From positions 538,001-602,000 of the forward strand of contig NZ_CP053562.1 in NCBI RefSeq assembly GCF_002085925.2: 64,000 bases of DNA. The letters run 5' to 3'. The translations under genes and the position numbers were made by a program. How positions within the stretch are numbered: the first letter of the stretch is position 1; the number at the start of each line of letters is the position of its first letter. Below, piece by piece: positions 17,285 through 26,774 of the stretch. This DNA comes from Thioclava electrotropha. Its GTDB lineage: Bacteria; Pseudomonadota; Alphaproteobacteria; Rhodobacterales; Rhodobacteraceae. Under the pieces are notes generated by a model. It was not told the origin of the DNA and searched no databases. It worked only from the letters and a program-made list of their open reading frames with translations.

Positions 17285-18459
17285 GCGGGAACGGCGGCGG
17301 GGCGGCGGCTATCGAGCCATGCGATGGCGAGGAAGACGAGCCCCGCCGCCGCCAGCCCCGCGCCGACATAGCCGGTGGCCGTCCAGCCATAGCCGTTCGC
17401 AAGCGCGATCCCGGCAAGGAATGGCCCAATCGCATTGGCGAGGTTGAAAGCCGCGTGGTTGAGGGCGGCGGCCAGGGTCTGGGCCTCGCCCGCGACCTCC
17501 ATCAGACGCATCTGCATCGGGATCACCATCCCGGCGGTCGACCCCAGTGCGATCATCGCCACGGACATCGCCACCCAGTTGCCGATCGTGAAGGTGTAGA
17601 GGATCGACATCACGATCATCCCGCAAAGCAGGATCACGCCCGCGCCGAAGCGCGACCAGTCCGACAGCTTGCCCGAGATCCAGTTGCCTAGCGTGCCGCC
17701 CACGCCGAAGGCGGAAAGCGCCACGGGGATCGTCCAGGCGGGGCCTGCCTGCGTGTCGATCATCGCCGCCGACAGGTAGGAATAGACCGCGAAGATGCCG
17801 CCGAAGCCGATCGAGCCCACGAGCAGCGTCAACCAGACCGAGCGATTGGCGAGCGCGCCCAGCTCGCGCATCGGGCTGGCATTCGGGTCGCGCGGCGTCG
17901 CGGGGGCGACGCGCGCGATCATCAATGCGGAGGCCGCGCAGATCACCGCGACGATGGCAAAGCCCCAGCGCCAGCCGAAATTCTGCCCGATCGCACCTGC
18001 GAGCGGCACGCCCACGATATTCGCGATGGTCAACCCGGTGATCACCATCGCGATGCCCTGCGCGCGTTTGCCTACCGGCATCAGATCGGCGGCGAACAGC
18101 ATCGCCATCCCGAAATAGGCGCCATGCGGCAGGCCCGAGGCGAAGCGCGCCGCCATGAAGGAATCCATATTCGGGGCGAAGCCGGCCAGCAGGTTCGCCA
18201 CCGCATAGAACCCCATTAACCCGATCAGGAATTGCTTGCGCGGGATTTTCGCGCCGATCACCGCCAGAAGCGGCGCGCCGATCACAACGCCAAGCGCATA
18301 GGCCGAGATCGCATGACCCGCCCGCGCCTCGGAGATCCCGAAATCGGCCGCGTAATAGGGCAGCAGCCCCATGGACGCGAACTCGATCACGCCGATACCG
18401 AAAGTGCCGAGGGCCAGCGACAGGATCACGGCCCGCGCGTGGCGGGGTTCGAGCGTCAT
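17281..18459 (-). CDS. MFS transporter (AraJ/PbuE-like drug or metabolite exporter)
   Basis: This 392-residue major facilitator protein has about 12 membrane helices. The N-terminus AVILSLALGTFGIGVIEF and the AGHAISAYALGVVIGAP segment followed by a loop with RK resemble the DHA1 (AraJ/NepI) group, which exports drugs, purines or sugars. The substrate is not predictable. I placed the start at MTLEPRHARA, discarding an upstream extension that lacks family similarity. It is single, leftward and convergent with the molybdoenzyme gene. Confidence 0.85.
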   Translation of the reverse strand: MTLEPRHARAVILSLALGTFGIGVIEFASMGLLPYYAADFGISEARAGHAISAYALGVVIGAPLLAVIGAKIPRKQFLIGLMGFYAVANLLAGFAPNMDSFMAARFASGLPHGAYFGMAMLFAADLMPVGKRAQGIAMVITGLTIANIVGVPLAGAIGQNFGWRWGFAIVAVICAASALMIARVAPATPRDPNASPMRELGALANRSVWLTLLVGSIGFGGIFAVYSYLSAAMIDTQAGPAWTIPVALSAFGVGGTLGNWISGKLSDWSRFGAGVILLCGMIVMSILYTFTIGNWVAMSVAMIALGSTAGMVIPMQMRLMEVAGEAQTLAAALNHAAFNLANAIGPFLAGIALANGYGWTATGYVGAGLAAAGLVFLAIAWLDSRRPAAVPA

Positions 18460-18543
18460 GGGTAGTCTCCGAAAATAGGTGTAGCGCCGGGTATCAGCCC
18501 CGTGACTTAGGCGATCGCTGCGCTGCGGCAAGGGGCCGGCGGG

Positions 18544-19557
18544 TTATTTCCCGTAATAGTCGCGGAACCACGCCACGAATTTCGCGATCCCCTCGCGCAC
18601 ATCGGTCTGCGGACGGTATCCAGTGAGGGATTGCAGAAGCGAGGCATCGGCCCAGGTCGCGGGCACGTCGCCTTTCTGCATCTCCATGTAATTGCGCTGC
18701 GCGGGGCGGCCCAGCTCGGCCTCCAGCGCATCGACGAAATCCAGAAGCTTCACCTTGTCCGAATTGCCGATATTGACGACCCGGTAGGGGGCCACGGGCG
18801 AGAGGCTGTCGCCCTCGGCGATCTCGTCACGCGAGGCGGGGCGCTCGGGGGCCGCGTCGATCAGCAGGCGGATGCCGCGCACGAGGTCTTCGACATAGGT
18901 GAAGTCGCGATACATCTCGCCATGGTTATAGATGTCGATCGGGCGGTCGTTGAGGATCGCATCGGTGAACTTGAACAGCGCCATGTCCGGACGTCCCCAC
19001 GGCCCGTAGACCGTGAAGAAGCGGAACATCGTCGTCGGCAGGTTCCACAGATGGGCATAGGAATGGCCCATCGACTCGGTTGCCTTCTTCGTCGCGGCAT
19101 AGATCGTCAGCTGCGTGTCGGCCTTGTCGGTCTCGGCATAGGGCATGTCCTCGTTCGCGCCGTAGACAGAGGAGGTCGAGGCCATCAGAAGGTGCCGCAC
19201 CTCATGGCGGCGCGCGGCCTCCATCACGTTGAAGGTGCCGACGATATTGGCGTCGATATAGGCGCGGGGCTGCTCGAGGCTGTAGCGCACGCCCGCTTGG
19301 GCTGCGAGATGGACGATGATCTCGGGTTTGAACTCATCCGCCATCGCGTCGAACGTCTCGAGATCTTCGAGCATCCCCTCGGTCGCGGAGAAATTCGGGT
19401 TCTGCAGCAGCATCGCATGGCGGCGCTGTTTCAGGGCGACATCATAATAGTCGGTCATTCCGTCATAGCCATGCACCCGATAGCCTTCGTCGAGCAAGAG
19501 CTTCGCCAGATGGTAGCCGATGAAGCCTGCGGTGCCGGTGATCACGATGCGCGTCAT
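18544..19557 (-). CDS. NAD-dependent epimerase, probable UDP-glucuronate 4-epimerase
   Basis: This 337-residue extended SDR interconverts UDP-hexuronates for polysaccharide or lipopolysaccharide synthesis. It has the NAD motif GTAGFIGYH (residues 8-16), the catalytic Ser/Tyr/Lys region ([16 protein letters not shown], then [10 protein letters not shown]), and [18 protein letters not shown], characteristic of the CapI/LpsL group. GAGGGAC precedes the ATG. The neighbours give no pathway: it stands leftward directly upstream of rplO, in place of the ribosomal gene expected there. Confidence 0.88.
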   Translation of the reverse strand: MTRIVITGTAGFIGYHLAKLLLDEGYRVHGYDGMTDYYDVALKQRRHAMLLQNPNFSATEGMLEDLETFDAMADEFKPEIIVHLAAQAGVRYSLEQPRAYIDANIVGTFNVMEAARRHEVRHLLMASTSSVYGANEDMPYAETDKADTQLTIYAATKKATESMGHSYAHLWNLPTTMFRFFTVYGPWGRPDMALFKFTDAILNDRPIDIYNHGEMYRDFTYVEDLVRGIRLLIDAAPERPASRDEIAEGDSLSPVAPYRVVNIGNSDKVKLLDFVDALEAELGRPAQRNYMEMQKGDVPATWADASLLQSLTGYRPQTDVREGIAKFVAWFRDYYGK

Positions 19558-19978
19558 GAAAGTCCCTCGCCAATGCTGCATCTGCAGTAGCGAGCGCGGG
19601 GCGGGAAGGTCAAGCGCCGCGCGGGATAAGAGAAGGCCCCGGTCGTGCGGTCAGCTTCGTCTGCTCGGGCTCGCCGACCGGCGCGTTGGCGTCTATATAG
19701 ACCACCGGCTGGCTCATCGCGGCATCGTGATAGGGTGTCGGGAGACCGGCGGCGCCATACCACGCCTGAGGCGCGCGACCTTCGGGCGACCAGCCCGGTG
19801 GGGCAGGGCGCGCGCTAGCTGCGAGACCGCCCCGATTGCGCGAAAACGCGGGAGTTGCGTGCGCGGGGCAAACGCACTATACGCCCCCGGTGGCCCGACG
19901 GCCGCATCAGAATCAACACGAAAAGCCGTGTCCCTTCCGCACTCGCTTCGGGAAGGTGTTCCGGCAAGGAGAAGCGAT
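19558..19978. other. 421-bp intergenic region between epimerase gene and rplO
   Basis: This region must contain the divergent promoters of the epimerase and of the rplO cluster. On the minus strand one frame is open from 19876 to 19610 (about 88 codons) and reads like protein near its end ([17 protein letters not shown] from 19717). It lacks a start codon with a ribosome-binding site, so I do not call a gene; it could be a gene remnant. No RNA gene or terminator was recognised. Confidence 0.4.
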
Positions 19979-20446
19979 ATGAAACTCAATGAACTGCGCG
20001 ACAACGAAGGCGCATCCCAGAAGAAAAAACGCGTCGCCCGCGGTCCCGGCTCGGGCAAAGGCAAGATGGCTGGCCGTGGTATCAAAGGTCAGAAGTCGCG
20101 TTCGGGTGTGGCCCTGAACGGTTACGAAGGCGGCCAGATGCCGCTCTATCGTCGTCTTCCGAAGCGTGGCTTCACCAAGCCGAACGCGAAGAAGTTCAAC
20201 GTCGTGAACCTCGGCCAGATCGAGAAATTCATCGAGGCCGGCAAGCTCGACGCGAAGTCGGACATCACCGAAGACGCGCTGGTCGCGGCCGGTGTCGTGC
20301 GCCGCAAGCTCGATGGCGTGCGTGTTCTCGCCAAGGGCGACATCAAGTCGAAAGTGGCTCTGAAGGTCACCGGCGCTTCGAAATCGGCCGTTGAGGCTGT
20401 CGAGAAGGCTGGCGGCTCGGTCACGGTGGCGCAGGCCGCTGAATAA
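19979..20446 (+). CDS. rplO: 50S ribosomal protein L15
   Basis: This 155-residue L15 is a late-assembly protein of the large subunit. The N-terminus [22 protein letters not shown] and [20 protein letters not shown] are diagnostic, and the C-terminal domain [18 protein letters not shown] is complete. AAGGAGAAG precedes the ATG. rpmD and rpsE, normally immediately upstream, are replaced here by an oppositely oriented epimerase gene, so L15 must have its own promoter in the preceding intergenic region. Confidence 0.97.
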   Translation: MKLNELRDNEGASQKKKRVARGPGSGKGKMAGRGIKGQKSRSGVALNGYEGGQMPLYRRLPKRGFTKPNAKKFNVVNLGQIEKFIEAGKLDAKSDITEDALVAAGVVRRKLDGVRVLAKGDIKSKVALKVTGASKSAVEAVEKAGGSVTVAQAAE

Positions 20447-20495
20447 GCTGTTGTGAGCGGGCCCCGGCCCGATTACATAGGCGAAGGTTTTCTAG

Positions 20496-20527
20496 GCGCC
20501 GCCGACCGGGAACCGGTTGGGCGGCGC
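20496..20527 (+). promoter_or_regulatory. Strong hairpin in the secY leader
   Basis: Outer arms GCGCCGCC and GGCGGCGC pair perfectly, and an inner ACCGG/CCGGT stem closes on GAA. It ends 22 bp before the secY start and is followed only by CTTTAC, so it is not a good intrinsic terminator. It may be an RNA processing, stability or translational control element between rplO and secY. Confidence 0.5.
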
Positions 20528-20549
20528 TTTACATGAAAGAGACGAGCAT

Positions 20550-21920
20550 ATGGCATCTGCTGCAGAGCAAATGGCGGCGAACCTCAGCTGGGACGCCCTG
20601 GGCAAAGCCACCGAGCTGCGCCAGCGCATCTTCTTCACCATTGGTTTGCTGATCATCTACCGCCTCGGGACCTATATTCCGGTTCCGGGCATCGACGCGC
20701 AGGCACTGCGCGAATTCATGCAAAGCGCGGGCTCTGGCCTCGGCGGCGTGTTGTCGATGTTCACGGGCGGTGCGCTCGGCCGGATGGGCGTCTTCGCGCT
20801 CGGCATCATGCCCTACATCTCGGCCTCGATCATCATCCAGCTTCTGACCGCTCTGGTGCCCGCACTTGAGCAGATGAAGAAGGAAGGCGAGCAGGGCCGC
20901 AAGAAGATCAACCAGATCACGCGCTATGCGACCGTTGCTCTGGCGACCTTCCAGGCATGGGGTCTGGCCGTGTCGCTCGAAAAGGGCGATCTGGCGCATG
21001 ATCCGGGCCTGTTCTTCGTCGCTGCCGTGGTCATCACGCTCGTCGGCGGCACCATGTTCCTGATGTGGCTGGGTGAGCAGATCACCGCACGCGGCATCGG
21101 CAACGGCATCTCGCTGATCATCTTCGTCGGTATCGTCGCGGAAATCCCGGCGGCTCTGGCCCGCTTCCTCGAGCAGGGCCGCGCCGGTGCGATCTCCACT
21201 CCGGTGATCCTCGGGGTGATCCTGATGATCGCGATCGTGATCACCTTCGTCGTCTTCATGGAACGCGCCCTGCGCAAGATCCATATCCAGTATCCGCGCC
21301 GTCAGGTGGGGATGAAGGTCTATGACGGCGGCTCCAGCCACCTGCCGATCAAGGTGAACCCGGCGGGCGTCATCCCGGCGATCTTCGCCTCGTCGCTGCT
21401 GCTGCTGCCGACCACCATCGCGACCTTCTCGGGCCAGAACACCGGTCCGGTGATGTCGACGATCCTCGCCTATTTCGGGCCGGGTCAGCCGCTGTATCTG
21501 CTGTTCTACGTCGCGATGATCGTGTTCTTCGCCTACTTCTACACCGCGAACGTGTCGTTCAAATCGGACGAGGTCGCAGACAACCTGAAGAGCCAAGGCG
21601 GCTTCGTGCCCGGCATCCGTCCCGGCAAGAAGACCGAGGAATATCTCGACTACGTCGTCAGCCGCATTCTCGTGATCGGTTCCGCCTATCTCGCCGCGGT
21701 CTGCCTTCTTCCCGAGATCCTGCGTTCGCAGCTGTCCATCCCGTTCTACTTCGGCGGCACCTCGGTCCTGATCGTGGTCACCGTGTCGATGGACACCATC
21801 AACCAAATTCAGTCGCATCTTCTGGCCCACCAATACGAGGGTCTGATCGAGCGCTCGCAACTTCGCGGCCGTTCGGGCAAGAAGAAGAAGGGGCCGCGCA
21901 AGCCGCCCGCGCGCCGCTAA
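20550..21920 (+). CDS. secY: Protein translocase subunit SecY
   Basis: This 456-residue channel subunit of the Sec translocon has ten membrane helices. Visible marks are ELRQRIFFTIGLLIIYRLGTYIPVPGID at the N-terminus (split here only for reference: first helix about 25-45), the plug-region GGALGRMGVFALGIMPYISA, and the cytoplasmic loop QYPRRQVGMKVYDGGSSHLP used for ribosome and SecA contact. The basic tail RGRSGKKKKGPRKPPARR is typical of alphaproteobacteria. It lies between rplO and adk as in the ancestral spc operon. Confidence 0.97.
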   Translation: MASAAEQMAANLSWDALGKATELRQRIFFTIGLLIIYRLGTYIPVPGIDAQALREFMQSAGSGLGGVLSMFTGGALGRMGVFALGIMPYISASIIIQLLTALVPALEQMKKEGEQGRKKINQITRYATVALATFQAWGLAVSLEKGDLAHDPGLFFVAAVVITLVGGTMFLMWLGEQITARGIGNGISLIIFVGIVAEIPAALARFLEQGRAGAISTPVILGVILMIAIVITFVVFMERALRKIHIQYPRRQVGMKVYDGGSSHLPIKVNPAGVIPAIFASSLLLLPTTIATFSGQNTGPVMSTILAYFGPGQPLYLLFYVAMIVFFAYFYTANVSFKSDEVADNLKSQGGFVPGIRPGKKTEEYLDYVVSRILVIGSAYLAAVCLLPEILRSQLSIPFYFGGTSVLIVVTVSMDTINQIQSHLLAHQYEGLIERSQLRGRSGKKKKGPRKPPARR

Positions 21921-21950
21921 ATCCGCCAAGCGTTTTCAGGGGGAGCCGAC

Positions 21951-22607
21951 ATGGCAAATATCATTCTTCTCGGCCCGCCCGGCGCGGGCAAGGGCACCCA
22001 GGCCCGCCGTCTCGTCGAAGAGCGCGGCATGGTCCAACTCTCCACCGGCGACATGCTGCGTGAAGCGAAGGACTCGGGCACCGAGATGGGCAATCTCGTC
22101 GCCGATGTCATGGCCAAGGGCCAGCTCGTGACCGACGAGATCGTCATCGGTCTGATCGAGGAAAAGCTCGCTGCCGGTGGCGAGGGCTTCATCTTCGACG
22201 GCTTCCCGCGCACGCTGGGACAGGCCGACGCCCTGGGCAAGCTGCTCGCCAAGATGGGCACCAAGCTCGACGCGGTGATCGAGATGCAGGTCGATGACGA
22301 AGCGCTCGTCGCCCGCATCACCGGTCGCTCGACCTGCGGCGGCTGCGGCGAGGTCTATCACGACCAGACCAAACCCTGGCCCGCAGACGGCAAATGCGAA
22401 AAGTGCGGCAGCACCGACGTGAAGCGCCGCGCTGACGACAACGAAGACAGCCTGCGCACCCGGTTGATGGAGTATTACAAGAAGACTTCTCCGCTGATCG
22501 GCTACTACTACCACGCGGGCGATCTGTTCACGATCGACGGGCTGGCCGAAATCGAGACCGTGGCGACCTCGATCGCACGAATTCTCGATCAGCAAGAGCA
22601 ATCGTAA
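21951..22607 (+). CDS. adk: Adenylate kinase, zinc-lid type
   Basis: This 218-residue enzyme catalyses the interconversion of ATP plus AMP and two ADP. The P-loop GPPGAGKGT is at residues 8-16 and the AMP site FDGFPRT is near 82. The lid carries four cysteines (129, 132, 149, 152; CGGCG and CEKCG) that form a structural zinc site, unlike E. coli Adk, which lacks it. GGGGGAG precedes the ATG, 30 bp after secY, so the two are co-transcribed. Confidence 0.97.
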   Translation: MANIILLGPPGAGKGTQARRLVEERGMVQLSTGDMLREAKDSGTEMGNLVADVMAKGQLVTDEIVIGLIEEKLAAGGEGFIFDGFPRTLGQADALGKLLAKMGTKLDAVIEMQVDDEALVARITGRSTCGGCGEVYHDQTKPWPADGKCEKCGSTDVKRRADDNEDSLRTRLMEYYKKTSPLIGYYYHAGDLFTIDGLAEIETVATSIARILDQQEQS

Positions 22608-22615
22608 ATGAAGCC

Positions 22616-22644
22616 TTGACCCGGAGGGCGTTTACCTCTAGGTC
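22616..22644 (+). promoter_or_regulatory. Candidate promoter for rpsM-rpsK-rpoA-rplQ
   Basis: A TTGACC -35-like hexamer preceded by C (the favoured alphaproteobacterial CTTGAC form) lies just after adk. At 17-bp spacing the -10 is a poor TAGGTC. The 178-bp gap before rpsM would suit a separate promoter, but the -10 match is weak. Confidence 0.3.
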
Positions 22645-22785
22645 ACGGCGTCTCCGACGGGAATCGTTTCCGAGAAGGGAAGATTCTCGAGGGAGTTAAT
22701 CGTGGGGTCCGAAGCGCCAGTTTCGGGCCTCGTGTTGTGAAAAAAGGGCCTGGGGTTACGGGCTCGCAACGAAAGGATACACGCT

Positions 22786-23154
22786 TTGGCACGTATTGCT
22801 GGCGTCAACATTCCGACCGGGAAACGCGTCCCGATCGCACTTACCTACATCACCGGGATCGGTCCTCACTCGGCTAAGCAGATCTGCGAAGCTACCGGTG
22901 TCGACGTGACCCGCCGCGTCAACGAGCTTTCGGATTCCGAAGTGCTCGCCATCCGCGAACATATCGACGCCAACTACACCGTCGAGGGCGACCTGCGCCG
23001 TGAAGTTCAGATGAACGTCAAGCGCCTGATGGATCTCGGCTGCTACCGTGGCCTGCGTCACCGTCGCAACCTGCCCGTGCGCGGTCAGCGCACCCATACG
23101 AATGCGCGTACGCGCAAAGGTCCGGCGAAACCCATCGCTGGCAAGAAGAAGTAA
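22786..23154 (+). CDS. rpsM: 30S ribosomal protein S13
   Basis: This 122-residue S13 sits in the head of the small subunit and contacts tRNA and the 50S bridge. [15 protein letters not shown] and the C-terminal [24 protein letters not shown] stretch are diagnostic. The start codon is TTG, supported by GAAAGGA upstream and by the invariant N-terminus (MARIAG). It is the first gene of the alpha cluster here. Confidence 0.97.
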   Translation: MARIAGVNIPTGKRVPIALTYITGIGPHSAKQICEATGVDVTRRVNELSDSEVLAIREHIDANYTVEGDLRREVQMNVKRLMDLGCYRGLRHRRNLPVRGQRTHTNARTRKGPAKPIAGKKK

Positions 23155-23169
23155 GGGGAGGCAGGACAA

Positions 23170-23559
23170 ATGGCTCGTGATAAGGTTCGCGCTAAGCGCA
23201 AGGAACGCAAGAACATCGCCGCTGGCGTCGTTCATGTGAACTCCTCGTTCAACAACACCAAAATCCTGATCTCTGACGTGCAGGGCAACGCGATCTCGTG
23301 GTCGTCGGCTGGCACGATGGGCTTCAAGGGCTCGCGTAAGTCGACCCCCTACGCCGCTCAGATGGCTGCAGAAGATGCGGCCAAGAAGGCTCAGGATCAC
23401 GGTCTGCGCACCGTGGACGTCGAAGTTCAGGGCCCCGGTTCGGGTCGTGAATCGGCGCTGCGCGCGCTGGCTGCGGTCGGTCTGACCGTCACCTCGATCC
23501 GTGACGTGACCCCGATCGCCCATAACGGCTGCCGCCCGCCGAAGCGTCGCCGCGTCTAA
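23170..23559 (+). CDS. rpsK: 30S ribosomal protein S11
   Basis: This 129-residue S11 is a platform protein of the 30S subunit near the E site and mRNA exit. Diagnostic stretches are [37 protein letters not shown] and [18 protein letters not shown] at the C-terminus. GGGGAGG lies upstream and rpsM ends 15 bp before it. Confidence 0.97.
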   Translation: MARDKVRAKRKERKNIAAGVVHVNSSFNNTKILISDVQGNAISWSSAGTMGFKGSRKSTPYAAQMAAEDAAKKAQDHGLRTVDVEVQGPGSGRESALRALAAVGLTVTSIRDVTPIAHNGCRPPKRRRV

Positions 23560-23575
23560 TCAAGATTACGACGGT

Positions 23576-23604
23576 CGGGCCGTGCGGATTTCCCGTGCGG
23601 CCCG
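23576..23604 (+). promoter_or_regulatory. Hairpin between rpsK and rpoA
   Basis: Arms CGGGCCG and CGGCCCG pair perfectly, with partial pairing of the bases between. CCGCATTTTTCGGTTTT follows about 2 bases later. It lies in the 120-bp gap before rpoA and could be a partial terminator or a processing site that sets the ratio of ribosomal protein to polymerase subunit. Its function is inferred from shape only. Confidence 0.45.
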
Positions 23605-23679
23605 CCCGCATTTTTCGGTTTTATCCTCGGGCGTCCCCGACTTTGGGCATGGGTCTGGGACAGGTATGGAGGCAAACGC

Positions 23680-24696
23680 ATGATCCACAAGAATTGGGCT
23701 GAACTCATCAAGCCGACGCAGCTTGAAATCAAGCCCGGCAACGACCCGCTGCGTCAGGCGACGATCGTCGCTGAACCGCTCGAGCGTGGCTTTGGCCTGA
23801 CGCTCGGCAACGCACTGCGCCGCGTGCTGCTCTCGTCGCTTCAGGGCGCCGCGATCACCAGCGTACAGATCGACAACGTGCTGCACGAGTTCTCCTCGGT
23901 CGCAGGCGTTCGTGAAGACGTGACCGACATCGTCCTGAACCTCAAGGGCGTGGCTCTGCGTATGGACGTTGAAGGTCCGAAGCGCCTCTCGATCTCGGCC
24001 AAGGGCCCGGGCGTCGTGACCGCTGGCGACATCACCGAGACCGCGGGCATCGAGGTCCTGAACAAGGATCACGTGATCTGCCACCTCGACGATGGCGCCG
24101 ACCTGTTCATGGAATTGACCGTGAACACCGGCAAGGGCTACGTCGCCGCCGACAAGAACCGTCCCGAGGATGCGCCGATTGGCCTGATCCCGGTCGACGC
24201 GATCTACTCGCCGGTGAAGAAAGTTGCCTACGAAGTGCAGCCGACCCGTGAAGGTCAGGTTCTGGACTACGACAAGCTGACCATGAAGGTCGAGACCGAC
24301 GGGTCGCTCTCGGCCGAGGATGCGGTGGCTTTCGCTGCTCGCATCCTGCAGGACCAGCTGTCGATCTTCGTGAACTTCGAAGAGCCGGAATCGGCTGGCA
24401 AGCAGGACCAGGACGACGGTCTCGAGTTCAACCCGCTTCTGCTGAAGAAAGTGGACGAGCTGGAACTGTCCGTGCGTTCGGCAAACTGCCTGAAAAACGA
24501 CAACATCGTCTACATCGGCGACCTGATCCAGAAGACCGAAGCCGAGATGCTCCGCACCCCGAACTTCGGCCGCAAGTCGCTGAACGAGATCAAGGAAGTG
24601 CTCTCGGGCATGGGCCTGCATCTCGGGATGGAAGTCGAAGATTGGCCGCCGGAGAACATCGAAGATCTGGCCAAGCGTTTCGAAGACCAGTTCTGA
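23680..24696 (+). CDS. rpoA: DNA-directed RNA polymerase subunit alpha
   Basis: This 338-residue alpha subunit nucleates polymerase assembly through its N-terminal domain ([20 protein letters not shown], about residues 30-50). It contacts UP elements and activators through the C-terminal domain ([16 protein letters not shown], then [16 protein letters not shown]). Length and both domains are normal for alphaproteobacteria. It is separated from rpsK by 120 bp and from rplQ by 140 bp. Confidence 0.98.
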   Translation: MIHKNWAELIKPTQLEIKPGNDPLRQATIVAEPLERGFGLTLGNALRRVLLSSLQGAAITSVQIDNVLHEFSSVAGVREDVTDIVLNLKGVALRMDVEGPKRLSISAKGPGVVTAGDITETAGIEVLNKDHVICHLDDGADLFMELTVNTGKGYVAADKNRPEDAPIGLIPVDAIYSPVKKVAYEVQPTREGQVLDYDKLTMKVETDGSLSAEDAVAFAARILQDQLSIFVNFEEPESAGKQDQDDGLEFNPLLLKKVDELELSVRSANCLKNDNIVYIGDLIQKTEAEMLRTPNFGRKSLNEIKEVLSGMGLHLGMEVEDWPPENIEDLAKRFEDQF

Positions 24697-24836
24697 TTGA
24701 CGAATTGAGGGGCGTTGGCTAAACGCCCCTCCAATGCCCGGACTGCCGGGGACGATCTGGGTCACAAGACCCCAAGGTGAGCCGGTGACACGCATCGCTG
24801 GCCTGACAAAGCAAAACGCAAGATTGGAGATAGACA

Positions 24837-25256
24837 ATGCGTCACGCACGTGGCTACCGCCGCCTCAACCGTACCCATGAGCACCGCAAGGCGCTCTTCG
24901 CCAACATGGCTGGCTCGCTGATCGAGCACGAGCAGATCAAGACGACCCTGCCGAAGGCGAAAGAACTGCGCCCGGTCATCGAGAAGCTGATCACGCTCGC
25001 CAAGCGCGGTGATCTGCACGCACGCCGTCAGGCGGCCTCGCAGCTCAAGCAGGACCAGTATGTCGCGAAACTCTTCGACATCCTCGGCCCGCGCTACAAG
25101 GACCGTCAGGGCGGCTACGTTCGCATTATGAAAGCCGGTTTCCGTTACGGCGACATGGCTCCGATGGCGATCATCGAATTCGTCGAGCGCGATCTGGACG
25201 CAAAAGGTGCGGCAGATAAGGCACGCGTCGAAGCCGAAGAGGCTGCCGAGGATTGA
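24837..25256 (+). CDS. rplQ: 50S ribosomal protein L17
   Basis: This 139-residue L17 sits near the polypeptide exit tunnel. [18 protein letters not shown] and [20 protein letters not shown] are diagnostic, and the acidic C-terminal tail is typical of alphaproteobacteria. It is the last gene of the ribosomal cluster and is followed by a good intrinsic terminator. Confidence 0.97.
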   Translation: MRHARGYRRLNRTHEHRKALFANMAGSLIEHEQIKTTLPKAKELRPVIEKLITLAKRGDLHARRQAASQLKQDQYVAKLFDILGPRYKDRQGGYVRIMKAGFRYGDMAPMAIIEFVERDLDAKGAADKARVEAEEAAED

Positions 25257-25298
25257 TCCTCGCGATCGATTTCCCTGCGAAATCAATGAGAATTGCGA

Positions 25299-25330
25299 AA
25301 TCCCGCCTATTAGGCGGGATTTTCTTATTT
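25299..25330 (+). terminator. Intrinsic terminator after rplQ
   Basis: Arms AATCCCGCC and GGCGGGATT flank TATTA and run into TTTTCTTATTT. It lies 43 bp after the rplQ stop and ends the ribosomal/rpoA transcript. Confidence 0.9.
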
Positions 25331-25369
25331 CCGCCTGCATTTTCCCGCATTTCTCACGCAAAAGGTTAT

Positions 25370-25386
25370 TGCGCAGATGATGCGCA
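25370..25386. promoter_or_regulatory. Symmetrical TGCGCA repeat upstream of luxR (possible lux-type box)
   Basis: Two TGCGCA hexamers, each itself palindromic, are separated by GATGA. They lie about 115 bp upstream of luxR. LuxR-type regulators bind 18-20-bp dyads. This one is slightly short and its link to the adjacent regulator is speculative. Confidence 0.25.
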
Positions 25387-25501
25387 TTCGCGAGTGTAAG
25401 CGCGTGGGCGGGTAGGGACGTAATGTCACTGTCGGAGCGAACTCCGCACGGCGCGAACACTTTTAAGTTGACCGGGTTAATTCCAAACTGTCTAAAAAGA
25501 T

Positions 25502-26113
25502 ATGTCGATACAGAGCAGAATCGATTTGAAACTTCGTGACTTGGATCGTTTAGCTCCAAGCGGTTATTTTGTTGGACTGCATATTCGTTTTACGGCGCCT
25601 TTGATGACGTTCCAGACTTACGACAAAGCCTGGCTCGATCATTATACCGCAAACGGCTATGTGCTCCGTGACCCTATGACTGCTTGGGGGTTTAGCGAGA
25701 CCGGCTCAATCCGGTGGAGCGACCCGCGGTTACCCGATCCTTTCCGTCTCTTCGATGAGGCCAAACACTATGGTCTGATCTACGGGGCGACAGTCTCATG
25801 CGGCCCGATCCGGTCCCGTACTATCGCAAGCATGGCGCGCGATGATCGGGAATTCGACCTACCCGAGATCGAGACCTTTGAGCTTATCGTGCGCGAATTG
25901 CACGACATGACTCAACCGCCTGAGGAACTCACGAGAGCTCAGATCGAAGCCCTGCGCTGTGTTGCTGGGGGTGACCGACACGCGGCGGCGGCCGCGAAAC
26001 TTGGAATTTCGGAAAGCGCGCTCAAGGCGCGGCTGAATTCTGCGCGCGCAAGACTGATGGCTCGGACGACCGCCGAAGCTATTCAGCGCGCAAAGGATTT
26101 CCGCCTGTTATAG
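25502..26113 (+). CDS. LuxR-family acyl-homoserine-lactone-responsive regulator
   Basis: This 203-residue regulator has an autoinducer-binding domain followed by a LuxR helix-turn-helix. Trp44, Tyr48, Asp57 and Trp72 fall at the same relative spacing as the lactone-binding residues of TraR (57, 61, 70, 85). The HTH (about 140-200, LTRAQIEALRCVAGG and AAKLGISESALKARLNSARARL) is divergent: the usual TVxxH is ALKAR and EIA is AAA. It stands 52 bp upstream of the synthase gene in the same direction. Base composition is visibly AT-richer than neighbouring genes, hinting at transfer. Confidence 0.88.
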   Translation: MSIQSRIDLKLRDLDRLAPSGYFVGLHIRFTAPLMTFQTYDKAWLDHYTANGYVLRDPMTAWGFSETGSIRWSDPRLPDPFRLFDEAKHYGLIYGATVSCGPIRSRTIASMARDDREFDLPEIETFELIVRELHDMTQPPEELTRAQIEALRCVAGGDRHAAAAAKLGISESALKARLNSARARLMARTTAEAIQRAKDFRLL

Positions 26114-26165
26114 TGTTGTTGACCCTCCGCACGGCTGTACTGTGACTAACCTGCAGGAGGAAGAC

Positions 26166-26756
26166 ATGCAGACCACTACGCTTTCGTTCACCAATTTTCA
26201 TAATCACGGTGAGCTTTTCGCAAACATGCTGCGCGCCAGGCGCGAGCTCTTCATTGTCCAGAATAAATGGGATCTCCCAGAAGCGATGGGCATGGAATAT
26301 GACCAGTATGACACCCCGGCGAGCCGCTGGGTGGTCGTCCATGACGAGCTGGGCAAGGTGCTGGCAGGCAACCGTCTGACGCCCACGACGACGACCTGCG
26401 GGATCTACAGCTACATGATCCGCGATGCGCAGCGGGGGCTGCTCGCGACGATCCCGTCCAATCTTCTCTATGACGAAGCTCCGGTCAGCGAGACTGTCTG
26501 GGAAAGCTCGCGTCTCTTTGTGTCCCACGATGTGCCGATGGCGATGCGCCGCAAGGTTCATGCGCGTCTCGTGCAGGAAATCGGCAATTCGGCGCGTGAA
26601 CTCGGCGCAAGCTCCGCTCTTACCCTTCTGAACGCGAATTGGCCGCGTTGGGCGGGTCGGGTTGGCGTGGACATGACTGCGATGGGACCGGTGCTGGAGA
26701 TCGACGGGATCAAGAACCAGGTCGTATCGATGAACTTTTCCCAAAACCTTCATTAA
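26166..26756 (+). CDS. Acyl-homoserine-lactone synthase (LuxI family)
   Basis: This 196-residue enzyme makes acyl-homoserine lactone from S-adenosylmethionine and acyl-ACP. The conserved LuxI residues appear with a constant offset: Arg25, Phe29, Trp35, Glu44, Asp46, Asp49 and Arg70, plus the ESSR motif (Glu113, Arg116). The acyl chain cannot be predicted. I chose MQTTTLSF because CAGGAGGAAGAC directly precedes it; an upstream ATG eight codons earlier overlaps that site. With luxR it forms a self-contained quorum-sensing pair. Confidence 0.92.
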   Translation: MQTTTLSFTNFHNHGELFANMLRARRELFIVQNKWDLPEAMGMEYDQYDTPASRWVVVHDELGKVLAGNRLTPTTTTCGIYSYMIRDAQRGLLATIPSNLLYDEAPVSETVWESSRLFVSHDVPMAMRRKVHARLVQEIGNSARELGASSALTLLNANWPRWAGRVGVDMTAMGPVLEIDGIKNQVVSMNFSQNLH

Positions 26757-26774
26757 AGGGATGGGAAAGATTAG

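Noticed and set aside
19610..19876. 88-codon minus-strand open frame between the epimerase gene and rplO
   Set aside because: It has no start codon with a ribosome-binding site, and a stop-free stretch of this length is common at this GC content. It is kept only as a possible remnant.
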